A DNA stretch of 64,000 nucleotides from Oceanicaulis sp. (GTDB lineage: Bacteria > Pseudomonadota > Alphaproteobacteria > Caulobacterales > Maricaulaceae). The notes under the pieces were generated by a model. That model did no database searches. It saw only the letters and a program-made list of their open reading frames with translations, and was not told the DNA's origin. The DNA lies in contig JAFIEB010000047.1 in NCBI GenBank assembly GCA_020832735.1, positions 1-64,000 of the forward strand. The letters are read 5' to 3'. The position numbers were made by a program, and so were the translations under genes. Positions 36,000 through 45,261 of this stretch are shown one piece after another (positions within the stretch are counted from its first letter, which is position 1; the number at the start of each line of letters is the position of its first letter).

Positions 36000-37089
36000 C
36001 TGTTTTGCTTTCGTCCGGTTCGGCGCTGGCTGGAAGCTTGATGTTTAAAGCGTCCGTTATATCGGGCGCAGGCATCGGCGTTGCTGGCGTGCGGATCGCC
36101 GCTTCCAGTGCCGCAAGGGCTTTGGCAGGGAATTCCTCTTCATAGGTCTCATAAAAGGCGTCAACGCCCATCTCGTCTCGTATCCCGGCCAGCATTGAGC
36201 ATACGGCGCAGACGAATACGTTCGTGTTCACGCTGAAGGAAGCCATGTTCCCATAGTGGGTATGCTCGATACTAACACGCAGCACACAGCGCCTCTCATA
36301 AAAGGTGGAATGTTCAATATCCTCAGTCTTGATAGCAATCACAGTGTGTCCGGGCTCATGCTCCGCTGTGATATCGACAGGCGCATCGCGTCCCGTGGCA
36401 ATGGCCAGAGCGGCTGCAGCGAAATCATTGAACGTAGCGCGTATATGGCTAACGCCTTCGATCCGGGTCACGCCGGCATCGGTATGGATGTCAATGTCAA
36501 CCCAGCCGAAATCAGAAAATTCGCAGCGGATTTCAAAACGATCCGTGTCTGACGGTGGCGTTTGTGTTGTAAGACGCCGAAGATGGACAGCGGGCGCTTC
36601 GCGAGCCGCCATTATGGCGCGGACAGCGCGATAGGGAAAATTCAACCATAGCGGTGCCCCGTTGTCGCTGGCGTCCAGCTCCTGCGCCGCCAGGATGGCG
36701 TCCACCACAGAACCGGCAAGGACGTCGCGCGTCATGCTAATGCGCGTCACCGGCTCCGTTTCAAGGGTCTCCTTGCGCCAGGGGTCCCCCTCCAGAATGT
36801 CGATTTGCATCCGGTCCAGCGGCGCTCTGGAGTCATGGCGGGACCGGAGCACCCATCCGCCTGGTTCGATATCGAGCCTCACCAGCGGCGGGTTATTTGT
36901 GCTGTGGGTCACCGTAGCGGCGTAAACCCCCAGCAGCGCGAGCGATTCAAATGGCAGAGCCGCATTGGTGAAGTCATCAAGCACGATCGTCTCGCCGCCC
37001 GCCTCAATGGTGAGCGTCCAGCCTGTAGTTCCCACGCGGGAGAAGCGCATGAGCGGGACGTGTCCGTCTGGAAGGTCCAGAACCCGCAT
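35992..37089 (-). CDS. Unknown protein with internal duplication, inserted between gatC and gatA
   Basis: A 365-residue protein that I do not recognise. Two halves look related. In the first, [20 protein letters not shown] is followed by [20 protein letters not shown]. In the second, [20 protein letters not shown] is followed by [18 protein letters not shown]. Both have strand-rich segments around a helix. No signal peptide or membrane segment is visible. The gene is somewhat less GC-rich than gatA and gatC and overlaps the gatA start by eight bases, so it lies within the operon. The function is unknown. Confidence 0.65.
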   Translation of the reverse strand: MRVLDLPDGHVPLMRFSRVGTTGWTLTIEAGGETIVLDDFTNAALPFESLALLGVYAATVTHSTNNPPLVRLDIEPGGWVLRSRHDSRAPLDRMQIDILEGDPWRKETLETEPVTRISMTRDVLAGSVVDAILAAQELDASDNGAPLWLNFPYRAVRAIMAAREAPAVHLRRLTTQTPPSDTDRFEIRCEFSDFGWVDIDIHTDAGVTRIEGVSHIRATFNDFAAAALAIATGRDAPVDITAEHEPGHTVIAIKTEDIEHSTFYERRCVLRVSIEHTHYGNMASFSVNTNVFVCAVCSMLAGIRDEMGVDAFYETYEEEFPAKALAALEAAIRTPATPMPAPDITDALNIKLPASAEPDESKTDD

Positions 37090-37199
37090 CAGCCCTGCGC
37101 CCGGAGTGCTGCCACATACGGCTCAGGACACGGCCGGTTCGTTGCGCTCCCGGCGGCGGTGAGGACGCCAATGAACCACCAGAGCCGCGCCATTTGCCC

Positions 37200-37487
37200 C
37201 TACTCCACGCTCTTGGGCACCACGAAAAAGCCTTCCTCGGCCTTGGGCGCATTGGTCAGGATCGCGTCGCGCACGCCGCCGTCTGTCACCGCGTCCTCGC
37301 GCAGCGGCAGGGCGCTGAGCACCGGCGTGGTCATCGGCTCGGCGCCGGCCACATCGACCTCGTCGAGCTGCTCGACCCATTTGAGAATGCCGTTGAGCTC
37401 AGCCGTAAGGGCGGCGATGCGGTCGGCAGGCTCGGCGATGCGCGCCAGCTTGGCGATGCGGCGCACGTCGTCAGGGGTCACCGGCAT
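37200..37487 (-). CDS. gatC: Asp-tRNA(Asn)/Glu-tRNA(Gln) amidotransferase subunit C
   Basis: GatC stabilises GatA in the tRNA amidotransferase. It has 95 residues and starts MPVTPDDVRRIAKLARIAEP. ILKWVEQLDEVDVAGAEPMTTP is the family core, and the end DAILTNAPKAEEGFFVVPKSVE is typical. The track reports it only as the tail of a 683-residue ORF (37200-39251) whose remainder is a shadow of plus-strand genes. The ATG at 37487 is clear. Confidence 0.95.
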   Translation of the reverse strand: MPVTPDDVRRIAKLARIAEPADRIAALTAELNGILKWVEQLDEVDVAGAEPMTTPVLSALPLREDAVTDGGVRDAILTNAPKAEEGFFVVPKSVE

Positions 37488-37661
37488 GGGCGGGTCTCCG
37501 GAAAAATAAGGGCGGGCGTCAGTGAACAGGCTCTCGCGTCGAGTAGCAATCGCCGTGTTGCGGCGCAAGGCGAAGCGTCGGCGCCGGACGGGTTTGCGCT
37601 CTGGCTGCGGCGCTCTAGGTTGTCGCCTGACATAAAGACCAAAAACCAAGGGGAGGCGGGC

Positions 37662-38537
37662 TTGGCCCATACGACAATCACGCTGGAGCGCGACGGGCCG
37701 CTGGCGGTCATCACGCTGAACCGGCCAGAGGCGATGAACGCCTTCACGCTTGCAATGGGCGAGGAGCTGCGCGCCGCCTTTGACGAGACCGACGCGGACG
37801 CCAGCGTGCGCGCGGTGATCGTGACGGGATCGGGCAAGGCGTTTTGCGCCGGCGCCGATTTGTCCACGGGGGCGGAAACCTTCAACGCGGTGTCCCAGGC
37901 CAATGCCAGCGGCACGCTGGACGACCGAGATCCGCAATGGCGCGATTCCGGCGGCATGCTGAATTTGCGCATCTTTGACAGCCAGAAGCCGGTGGTGGCC
38001 GCCATCAACGGCGCTTCGGTGGGCATTGGCGCCACCATGATCCTGCCCATGGATGCGCGCATTGGCCTCAAGGGTGCGAAATTCGCCTACCCCTTCACAA
38101 AGCGCGGCATCGCCTGGGACGGCTGCGCCAGCTGGTTCCTGCCGCGCATTGTGGGGGTGGAGACGGCGCTGGACTGGGGCCTGTCGGGGCGGACCTTCCT
38201 GGCTGAAGAAGCGCTGGAGGCCGGTCTGGTCAGCGCGCTGGCCGATACACCCGAAGGCGTGATGGAGCTCGCGCGCGAGCGGGCGATGCGCTTTACGGAT
38301 GGCGCCGCGCCGGTGTCGGTGGCGATGAACCGGCGCCTGTTGTGGCGGATGCTGGGCGCGTCTCATCCCATGGACGCGCACCGTCTGGAAAGCCGCGCGA
38401 TATTGCACCGGGGCATGAGCCCGGACGCGGTGGAAGGCGTGATGAGCTTTCTGGAAAAGCGCGCCGCGGCGTTTCCCGGCGAGGTTCCAGGCGGCTATCC
38501 GCCGGGCTGGCCCTGGGACGCGGATCCGGACTACTGA
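37662..38537 (+). CDS. Enoyl-CoA hydratase/isomerase family protein
   Basis: A crotonase-fold protein of 291 residues with ITLNRPEAMNAFT, the oxyanion segment KAFCAGADLS and INGASVGIGATMILPMDARI. Length and sequence resemble fatty-acid or xenobiotic enoyl-CoA hydratases of unassigned specificity. The likely start is a TTG at 37662 preceded by GGGGAGGCGGG; no ATG or GTG lies near the conserved N-terminus (AHTTITLERDGPLAVITL). It is divergent from gatC. Confidence 0.82.
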   Translation: MAHTTITLERDGPLAVITLNRPEAMNAFTLAMGEELRAAFDETDADASVRAVIVTGSGKAFCAGADLSTGAETFNAVSQANASGTLDDRDPQWRDSGGMLNLRIFDSQKPVVAAINGASVGIGATMILPMDARIGLKGAKFAYPFTKRGIAWDGCASWFLPRIVGVETALDWGLSGRTFLAEEALEAGLVSALADTPEGVMELARERAMRFTDGAAPVSVAMNRRLLWRMLGASHPMDAHRLESRAILHRGMSPDAVEGVMSFLEKRAAAFPGEVPGGYPPGWPWDADPDY

Positions 38538-38651
38538 CCCGGGGCTGCTGACCTTTTGACGCAGCGCGGTGCAAAACATTTTGATTGCCGAACGCATATC
38601 CCTACAACCGCACATGGCGCATTGACGCGCTCCAGCGGAGGCTGAGTTCCC

Positions 38652-39896
38652 GTGCGCCTGACCTCTCCTGACCCGAAGCGGCCGTCCCTGACGACGGTCG
38701 AGCTGATCGCCATGGTTGGCGCGCTGATGGCGCTCAATGCGCTGTCCATCGACATCATCCTGCCCGCGCTGGGCGTGACCGGCGAGGCGCTGGGCGCGCC
38801 GGGCAATGAGCGCCAGCTGATCATCACCGCCTATGTGTTCGGCTTCGGCGCCGCCCAGATCCTGTTCGGCCCCCTCGCCGACTCGCTGGGCCGCCGGCGC
38901 GTCCTGCTGGGCGCGCTGATCGCCTATCTGGCCGCCACGGCGCTGTGCATCGCCGCGCCCGACATGACGCTGATGGTGATTGCCCGCTTCCTGCAGGGCG
39001 TGGCGGCGGCCGCGACGCGCGTGGTGGCGGTGGCGGTGGTGCGCGATCTGGTCTCGGGCCGGCGCATGGCCGAGATCATGTCGTTCGCCATGACCGTGTT
39101 CATGATCGCGCCGATTCTGGCGCCGGGGATCGGCCAGCTCATCCTGTTCGTGGCGCCCTGGCCGGCGATCTTCGCGGCCCTGTTCGTCATGGGCGCAGTG
39201 CTGACGGTCTGGATGGCGGTGCGCCTGCCTGAAACCTTGCGCGTCGAGCACCGCATTGCGCTGAGCTGGGCGTCAGCCTGGCGCAATTACGTGCTGGCCG
39301 CGCGCCACCGGATAACGCTGGGCTATATGATGGCCGCAGCGCTGATCTTCGGGGCGCTGTTCGCCTTCATCGCCACATCCGAACAGGTGATGGCCGAGCT
39401 TTATGGCCTGGGCGTCTGGTTTCCGGTAGCGTTCGGCGCGGTGGCGCTGGGGCTGGCGGGGGCCAACATCATCAATGCGCGCATCGTGCGCCGGCTGGGC
39501 ATGCGGCGCATCTCCCACGCCGCGCTGGCCGCCTTCACCGCGATCAATCTCATCCATCTTGTCATCGCGCTGGCGATGCACCCGCCCTTCTGGCTTTTCT
39601 ACACGCTTCTGAGCGCAGCCCTGATGCTGTTTGCGATGATGGGCGCGAACTTCTCCGCCCTGGTCATGGAGCCGGCCGGCGAGCGCGCGGGCGTCACCGC
39701 AGCGCTGTACGGATCGGTCACGTCCATGTCCGGCGCCGCCCTCGGCACGGTGATCGGCCTGGCCTATGACGGCACGGTGGCGCCGCTCATTCTGGGCTTT
39801 GTGGTGATGGGCGCGGGCGCGATGGCGATCGTATTCTGGACCGAGCGCGGCGTGATGTTCGGCGTGGGCGATCCGCTGGAGGACCGCGAGCCCTGA
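38652..39896 (+). CDS. MFS transporter, Bcr/CflA drug exporter family
   Basis: A 414-residue protein with about twelve hydrophobic segments. IDIILPALGVTGEALG after the first segment, GPLADSLGRRRVLLGA between segments 2 and 3, and FLQGVAAAATRVVAVAVVRDL match the Bcr/CflA group of drug/proton antiporters. Substrates cannot be read from sequence. A GTG at 38652 is the start, preceded by a GGAGG-like site. The gene stands alone. Confidence 0.85.
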   Translation: MRLTSPDPKRPSLTTVELIAMVGALMALNALSIDIILPALGVTGEALGAPGNERQLIITAYVFGFGAAQILFGPLADSLGRRRVLLGALIAYLAATALCIAAPDMTLMVIARFLQGVAAAATRVVAVAVVRDLVSGRRMAEIMSFAMTVFMIAPILAPGIGQLILFVAPWPAIFAALFVMGAVLTVWMAVRLPETLRVEHRIALSWASAWRNYVLAARHRITLGYMMAAALIFGALFAFIATSEQVMAELYGLGVWFPVAFGAVALGLAGANIINARIVRRLGMRRISHAALAAFTAINLIHLVIALAMHPPFWLFYTLLSAALMLFAMMGANFSALVMEPAGERAGVTAALYGSVTSMSGAALGTVIGLAYDGTVAPLILGFVVMGAGAMAIVFWTERGVMFGVGDPLEDREP

Positions 39897-39922
39897 TCAC
39901 GCCGGGCCCGGCGCCCCGGCGT

Positions 39923-40813
39923 TCAGATTCCGTCTGTCAGGGACTCTGGCGTCAGCGCGCCATCCAGGCGCCAGCCCGCCCCCTCGCCCTGCGCCAGCAG
40001 ATCGCTGAGCCAGGGCAAAAGCGCCAAGAGATCGCCTTCCAGCGTATGGGGCGGATTGACCACCACCACGCCGGCGCCCGCCAGCTTGCCCTCTGTCTCC
40101 AGCTCACGCACCCACAGATCGGCGCGCAGGATTTTGTCAGGATCAAACGCCTGCTCAAACAGCAGCCATTGCGCCAGGCCGGTGTCGAAGCGCTCGCTGG
40201 ACCACAAATCCTTGAGCGGACGCCAGAAAATATAGGTCCCGGTCGGCCATCGCTCCAGCCCCGTGCGGGCGGCGCGCGCCATCGCCACGAACTCGTCGCG
40301 CTGCTCGAACGGTGGATCGATCATCACCAGCCCGCGCCGTTCGCGCGGCGGGACCAGAGCGCTCACCGCCCTGTAGCCGTCGCGCCGCTCGGCCTTGACC
40401 CGCGCATCGCGGACATAGCGCTGATCGAGCGTGCGGCAGTCGGCCTCGTGCAGTTCGCACAGATGCATCCTGTCGTGGGGGCGCAGGATCGATGCGGCAA
40501 TGTCGGGCGAGCCGGGATAGGCGCTCAGCGCGCTGTCAGGGTTGGCGGCGCGCACCGCGGCGAGCCAGGGGGCCAGCGCGGCTTCAACCGGCGCGGGACG
40601 CTGCGCCTCCATGACGCGCGCCACGCCGCCCTGCCATTCGGGGCTGCGCCGGGCGGCGTCGCAGGTGAGATCATAGCGCCCGATCCCGGCATGGGTGTCG
40701 ATAAAGCGAAACGGTTTGTCCTTGCGGGTGAGATGGGTCAGGCACAGCGCCAGCGCGGCGTGCTTGAGCACGTCGGCGAAATTGCCGGCATGAAAGGCGT
40801 GGCGATAATTCAT
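39923..40813 (-). CDS. rlmJ: 23S rRNA (adenine(2030)-N6)-methyltransferase RlmJ
   Basis: A 296-residue methyltransferase. The N-terminus [21 protein letters not shown] is diagnostic of RlmJ. DTHAGIGRYDL binds SAM, and the catalytic N6-adenine motif is seen as VMIDPPFEQRDEF. It modifies A2030 of 23S rRNA. The ATG overlaps the stop of the upstream kinase gene by four bases. Confidence 0.94.
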   Translation of the reverse strand: MNYRHAFHAGNFADVLKHAALALCLTHLTRKDKPFRFIDTHAGIGRYDLTCDAARRSPEWQGGVARVMEAQRPAPVEAALAPWLAAVRAANPDSALSAYPGSPDIAASILRPHDRMHLCELHEADCRTLDQRYVRDARVKAERRDGYRAVSALVPPRERRGLVMIDPPFEQRDEFVAMARAARTGLERWPTGTYIFWRPLKDLWSSERFDTGLAQWLLFEQAFDPDKILRADLWVRELETEGKLAGAGVVVVNPPHTLEGDLLALLPWLSDLLAQGEGAGWRLDGALTPESLTDGI

Positions 40814-42297
40814 GACGCCCGGTTTACCGGGTCCGCGCTACGCTGTGGAGGCTCTTGAGCGGCGCGCAGGGTGACTTCAAACACCGCGCCCGCCGCACCT
40901 GAATCGGCCAGAATCACATCCCCGCCCATGGCCCGCGCCAGTTCGCGCGCGATCGACAGGCCCAGCCCTGCGCCGCCCTTGGCGCCGCTGCGCCCGAAGG
41001 GCTCGAACAGCGTTTCCCGCACGTGATCGGGCACGCCCGGCCCGGTGTCGCTGACGGCGATCACCACATGACCGCCCTCTTCGCGCGCCAGCGCAGCGCT
41101 CACCGCCCCGCCGCCCTCCATGGCCTGAATGGCGTTGCGGAACAGATTGAGGAAAATCCGGTGCAGGTGATCGGGATCGGCCTGGACGGCCAGCGCATCA
41201 TCGATCCGGTTATCCCAGTCCGCACGGCCCGTGGCGGCCATCGCGTCGCCCGCCGCCTCGTCCAGCGCCGGGCGCAGCTGTATCCGGCTGAATACCGGCG
41301 CGCGCTCCTGCGCGCGGCCGAATTCCAGCGTCTCCTGGCACAGGCGCACGCCCCGGTCGACGGCCCGCACCAGGCGCGCGCCCATATTGGCCACACGCGA
41401 ATCCTGGCTCATCGCCAGCCGGTCGGACACCAGCTGGGCGCTGGCCAGCACATTGCGCAGATCGTGATTGATGCGCGCCACCGCCCCGCCCAGGGCCGCC
41501 AGGCGCTCGCGCTGGCGGAAGGCGGCGCGCACTTCGTCCTGCATGGCGGCCAGCGCGGTTTCCGCCTCGCCGATCTCGTCGCGCCGCCCCGACGGGGTGA
41601 AGGCCAGCGCCGGATTGCCGGGGTCCTTCTGGAACGCCGTGATGGCCATGGCCAGACGGCGCATGGGGCGCACGAAAATGACCATCAGCACGCCGTACAG
41701 CAGCACCCCGGTAACGCCCGCGATAAACAGGGACAGCCAGAAGATCCGCACCGAGAACGCGATCAGATCATCGCGCAAGCCCGCCTCGGGCACGATCACG
41801 CTGATCTGTTCGTCCGGCCGGGTGCGCGGCGCGGCAACGATGCGGATATGGCGCCCCTCGGGCGCGAAAAACGTGCCCCACAGGGCGATCTGGCGCTCGA
41901 TCAGCGTCTCGCGCATCAGGTTCGCGACGATCAGGTTGGACACCTCGACCTCGCCGCCCAGCACCAGCTCGTTGACCCCGCCATAGACGCGCGCCACCGC
42001 CACGGCGTCAGCACCGGCCAGAAGCTCGCGCACCCGCGCCTCGCTCAGCCCGTCGGCTTCAGCGGTCTCGGCCGCCAGCGCGGCCAGATGGGCGGCCTCG
42101 GCGCGCACGGCCAGCCATTCGGTGCGGAAACTGGACGCGGAGGGGAAGAAGATCATCACCTCGGCGACCATCACGAACAGCACCGAGAAGATCAGGAGCT
42201 TGCCCGGCAGCGAGCGCACTGCGCCCACAGCGCGCGCCGCGCCCGCCTGCATCCAGGCGGCCGGGCCGGTCGTGCGCCGCTCGCGGTCAGTGCTCAA
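40810..42297 (-). CDS. Membrane sensor histidine kinase without an adjacent regulator
   Basis: A 495-residue kinase. The first membrane segment ([18 protein letters not shown]) is followed by a periplasmic sensor part of about 130 residues, a second segment near residue 190, and a HAMP linker ([15 protein letters not shown]). The H-box reads [20 protein letters not shown] with H278, the N-box [13 protein letters not shown], and the G boxes [10 protein letters not shown] and [14 protein letters not shown]. The HDLRN H-box belongs to a less common subgroup. No response regulator lies next to it; rlmJ follows with a four-base overlap. Confidence 0.9.
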   Translation of the reverse strand: MSTDRERRTTGPAAWMQAGAARAVGAVRSLPGKLLIFSVLFVMVAEVMIFFPSASSFRTEWLAVRAEAAHLAALAAETAEADGLSEARVRELLAGADAVAVARVYGGVNELVLGGEVEVSNLIVANLMRETLIERQIALWGTFFAPEGRHIRIVAAPRTRPDEQISVIVPEAGLRDDLIAFSVRIFWLSLFIAGVTGVLLYGVLMVIFVRPMRRLAMAITAFQKDPGNPALAFTPSGRRDEIGEAETALAAMQDEVRAAFRQRERLAALGGAVARINHDLRNVLASAQLVSDRLAMSQDSRVANMGARLVRAVDRGVRLCQETLEFGRAQERAPVFSRIQLRPALDEAAGDAMAATGRADWDNRIDDALAVQADPDHLHRIFLNLFRNAIQAMEGGGAVSAALAREEGGHVVIAVSDTGPGVPDHVRETLFEPFGRSGAKGGAGLGLSIARELARAMGGDVILADSGAAGAVFEVTLRAAQEPPQRSADPVNRAS

Positions 42298-42320
42298 TAC
42301 GCAGGCCTCCTTGCGCGGCC

Positions 42321-43742
42321 TCAGTGAAACACGGTCAGCACGCCCGCCAGCGCCTTGGCGAACGGGCCGAACACGGTTGGCTCATAATACTTGCCCGCGG
42401 CGCGTTTGAAGACCTCTCCGCGCGTTGGATACGGCGCCACCACGCTGGTCAGGTCGCGCACCGTGCCGCCGCGCGCCATAACGGCGCTGGCGATCTGGAT
42501 GAGATCATCGGCGCGCGCGCCGGCCGCATGGGCGCCAAGAAGCTTCGCTCCCTTGCCGATCACCAGCTTCACGCCGCCGCGCGTATCACTCTCTGCAATC
42601 GCCCGGTCATTCTCGGAAAACGGCCAGCTCGACACCTTCACCTTATCGCCATGGGCGGCGCGCGCTTCGGCCTCGGTCAGGCCGACGCCCGCCAGCGGCG
42701 GATCGGTGTAGACCGCCTGCGGGATGGGCTGGGAGGACTGGCGCGTGAGCAGGCCGAAATAGAGATTGCGGATGATCACCGAGCCATGCCAGCCGGCCAG
42801 GTGGGTCAGCCCGCCCTTGCCCGCGATATCCCCCGCCGCCAGCACGCGCTTGTTACTGGTGCGCAGCCGGTCATCCACGATCAGCCCGCGCTCGTCTGTC
42901 TCGACGCCCGCCGCTTCCAGATTGAGGCCGTCGAGTACCGGTTCGCGCCCGGCGGCGACAAGAAGATGGCTGCCGCTGACAGTCCGGCCATCGGCAAGCG
43001 TGAGCGTGATGGCGCCCGCTCCGCCCGAGGCGCTGACCGCCGCCTGGCCGGCGATCACCGTCACGCCGTCCTCTTCCAGCGCCTCCAGCGCCAGCGCGGC
43101 GTGGTCAGGCTCAAACCGGGCGAGCGGCGCTCCCGCCTCGATCAGCGTCACTTGCGAGCCCAGCCGGACAAAGGCCTGGCCGAGCTCGGTTCCAATGGGG
43201 CCGGCGCCCAGAATGATCAGGTGTTCAGGCAGGCTCTCCAGCGACCAGATGGTTTCATTGGTCAGGTAGGGCAGGTCTTTCAGTCCCTCGATGCCCGGAA
43301 TGCGCGCGCGCGTGCCGCTGGCGATGACGATGCGCCTGGCGGTGACTGACACGGTGTCGGATTCCAGCGTGCGCGGCCCGGCGAAGCGGGCGCGCTCGCG
43401 CACCACGGTCACGCCAAGTCCCTCAAACCGCTCCTGGCTGTCATTGGGTTCGATGGCCGCGATGGCGGCGCGAATCGTCTCGCGCACGCGGGCGAAATCG
43501 ATGCGCTTTAATTCAGCCTCGACGCCCCAGCGGGCGGCTTCGCGCACGCCGTGGGCCTTGTGAGCGGCGGTGAGAATCGCCTTGGACGGCACGCAGCCGT
43601 AATTGAGGCAGTCCCCGCCCATCTCGCCGGCTTCGAACAAGACCACCTTGCGCCCGAGCATGGCCGCGCCCGCCGCGGTGACCAGCCCGCCTGCGCCCGC
43701 GCCGATAATGGCCAGATCGGCCTTCATATTATTGCGGCTCAT
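42321..43742 (-). CDS. FAD-dependent pyridine nucleotide-disulfide oxidoreductase, mercuric-reductase-like
   Basis: A 473-residue class I disulfide reductase. The FAD site is DLAIIGAGAGGLVTA and the redox pair is C45/C50 in GGDCLNYGCVPSKA. The NAD(P)H site follows LIILGAGPIGTELGQAF, and a second FAD motif is VLAAGDIAGKG. There is no N-terminal heavy-metal domain and no C-terminal vicinal cysteine pair as in true MerA, so mercury reduction is unlikely. The TVP38-type membrane gene upstream overlaps it by four bases, a pairing also seen as fusions in other bacteria. Confidence 0.88.
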   Translation of the reverse strand: MSRNNMKADLAIIGAGAGGLVTAAGAAMLGRKVVLFEAGEMGGDCLNYGCVPSKAILTAAHKAHGVREAARWGVEAELKRIDFARVRETIRAAIAAIEPNDSQERFEGLGVTVVRERARFAGPRTLESDTVSVTARRIVIASGTRARIPGIEGLKDLPYLTNETIWSLESLPEHLIILGAGPIGTELGQAFVRLGSQVTLIEAGAPLARFEPDHAALALEALEEDGVTVIAGQAAVSASGGAGAITLTLADGRTVSGSHLLVAAGREPVLDGLNLEAAGVETDERGLIVDDRLRTSNKRVLAAGDIAGKGGLTHLAGWHGSVIIRNLYFGLLTRQSSQPIPQAVYTDPPLAGVGLTEAEARAAHGDKVKVSSWPFSENDRAIAESDTRGGVKLVIGKGAKLLGAHAAGARADDLIQIASAVMARGGTVRDLTSVVAPYPTRGEVFKRAAGKYYEPTVFGPFAKALAGVLTVFH

Positions 43743-44497
43743 GCCTGGTCCCCATTAGCCGCCGGCGGCGCCTTGCCGGTCAGGCGTTTGTAGATGAAGG
43801 GCGCGAAGCCCACGACCGCAAACACCGCCATGGCGGCGAGCAGTTCGGGCGTCAGCAGATCAAAGAGGCTCGGCACGCCGCCCGCCACCTGGTTGATGGT
43901 CGAGCCCAGCGTCGCGTAGACATAGCCCAGCGGAATCACCCCGATCAGCGTGCCCAGCACGTAGGCGCGCAGCGGCACGTTCAAGAGCGCGGTGGCCAGA
44001 TTGATGCCGAAAAACGGCAGCACCGGAATCAGACGCAGGATCAGCACATAGGTGAAGGCGTCACGCGAAAACCCCTTCTGCAGCCGCGCCACATAGGAGG
44101 GGAATCGCTCGCGCACCCAGTCGGCGAAGGCGTAGCGCGCGGCCAGGAAGATGATCGTCGCGCCGATGGTGGAGCCGATCACCGCCACCGCCGTGCCCGC
44201 ATACGGACCGAACAAAAAGCCCGCCCCGATGGTGAACCAGACCGCGCCGGGCACCGAGATCGACACCGCCAGCGCATAGACCACCCCGTAAATGAGGAGC
44301 GCAATCAGGAAATTGGCGCGCACCCAGACATCCAGCTCGCGAAGGAGCGCCTGCGCCGCCTCCGGGTTGAGATAGCGCCCTCCCCCCGCCAACAGGAACA
44401 CGGCCAGGCCCGCAGCCAGCACGGCCAGCGGGATGAGACGGCGCCAGAGCGGCGTGCGCACGCGCTGAACGGGTTCGGCGGGGTCTATCTCTGTCAT
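43739..44497 (-). CDS. TVP38/TMEM64 (DedA-like) membrane protein
   Basis: A 252-residue multi-pass protein of the VTT/TVP38 group. The hallmark GAGFLFGPYAGTAVAVIGSTIGATIIFLAARY and LRLIPVLPFFGINLATALLNVP contain the conserved G and R-x-x-P motifs. Related proteins move lipids across membranes. I chose the ATG at 44497 (MTEIDPAEPVQRV) rather than the track's 44593, which reaches toward the rpmH promoter. It overlaps the flavin reductase gene by four bases. Confidence 0.87.
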   Translation of the reverse strand: MTEIDPAEPVQRVRTPLWRRLIPLAVLAAGLAVFLLAGGGRYLNPEAAQALLRELDVWVRANFLIALLIYGVVYALAVSISVPGAVWFTIGAGFLFGPYAGTAVAVIGSTIGATIIFLAARYAFADWVRERFPSYVARLQKGFSRDAFTYVLILRLIPVLPFFGINLATALLNVPLRAYVLGTLIGVIPLGYVYATLGSTINQVAGGVPSLFDLLTPELLAAMAVFAVVGFAPFIYKRLTGKAPPAANGDQA

Positions 44498-44616
44498 GGC
44501 GGTCGAAATTCCTTGAGCAATGCCTGAATGCACGCTCGCATATAGAGGCATTTGCTGACACAAGAGAGTCACTCGCACGCGCGCCGCCATCACCGTCGCG
44601 TGAAGCGCCGCCCGGC

Positions 44617-44645
44617 TTGACTTGGAACCCGCTCACCCGTATCAA
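44617..44645 (+). promoter_or_regulatory. Sigma-70-type promoter of rpmH
   Basis: TTGACT (44617-44622) and TATCAA (44640-44645) are separated by exactly 17 bases. They lie 59 bases upstream of the rpmH GTG, leaving a leader of about 50 bases. This is the best-matching promoter in the window and probably drives rpmH, rnpA and yidC. Confidence 0.7.
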
Positions 44646-44704
44646 CCGCGGCTCGCATTTGGACGCCGCCGACGCGCGGCCGTCCCTGTTACGGAGCAGG
44701 ACCC

Positions 44705-44839
44705 GTGAAACGTACATTCCAGCCTTCCAAACTGGTGCGCGCGCGCCGTCACGGCTTCCGCGCCCGCATGGCCACCAAGTCGGGCCGCCTGGTCATTGCG
44801 CGCCGCCGCGCCAAGGGGCGCAAGCGGCTGTCCGCCTGA
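44705..44839 (+). CDS. rpmH: 50S ribosomal protein L34
   Basis: A 44-residue protein too short for the ORF track. It reads [20 protein letters not shown], then [24 protein letters not shown], the complete L34 sequence pattern with its many Arg and Lys residues. The start codon is GTG with GGAGCAGGA upstream. Its TGA overlaps an in-frame CTG for rnpA. Context rpmH-rnpA-yidC is conserved across bacteria. Confidence 0.96.
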   Translation: MKRTFQPSKLVRARRHGFRARMATKSGRLVIARRRAKGRKRLSA

Positions 44840-44883
44840 TTACCCTGACCAGGCTCCCGGCCTATCCCGATCGCGCCGCACGG

Positions 44884-45237
44884 GTGACCGAGCGGCGCGA
44901 TTTTTTACGTGCGCGCGACGGCGTGCGCGCCGCCCGTCCGGGCGTTGTGGTGCAGGCCTTCGCCCGCCCCGGCGACCCGCAAGGACCGGCACGCGCGGGC
45001 TTCACCGCCACGCGCAAGATCGGATCGGCGGTGGTGCGCAACCGCGCCCGGCGCCGTCTGCGCGAGGCGGTGCGGCTGCTTCTGCCCCTCCACGGCGCGC
45101 CGGGAACCGATTATGTGTTCATCGCGCGCGCCGCTACACCTGCGCGGGCCTGGACGTCATTGCTTGACGATGTCGAAAGCGCGTTGATAAGCCTCGCCCC
45201 GCGCGTGCGGGCCGTCCGGAGTTCCGATCCGGCCTGA
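44884..45237 (+). CDS. rnpA: Ribonuclease P protein component
   Basis: RnpA assists the RNase P RNA in 5' maturation of tRNAs. The RNR motif appears as SAVVRNRARRRLREAVRLLL, with FTATRKIGSA before it and ERRDFLRARDGVRAARPG as the N-terminal signature. The start is unclear. A GTG at 44884 gives 117 residues but begins right at the conserved region and has no ribosome site. An in-frame CTG at 44836 overlaps the rpmH stop as CTGA and would give 133 residues. There is no in-frame ATG, GTG or TTG between them. Confidence 0.9.
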   Translation: MTERRDFLRARDGVRAARPGVVVQAFARPGDPQGPARAGFTATRKIGSAVVRNRARRRLREAVRLLLPLHGAPGTDYVFIARAATPARAWTSLLDDVESALISLAPRVRAVRSSDPA

Positions 45238-45261
45238 GGCGCCATACTGGCCTGGAAAAGG

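Noticed and set aside
37488-39251. Upstream part of the 683-residue minus-strand ORF ending in gatC
   Set aside because: Only the last 95 residues are a real protein (GatC); the rest is antisense to the enoyl-CoA hydratase and MFS genes.
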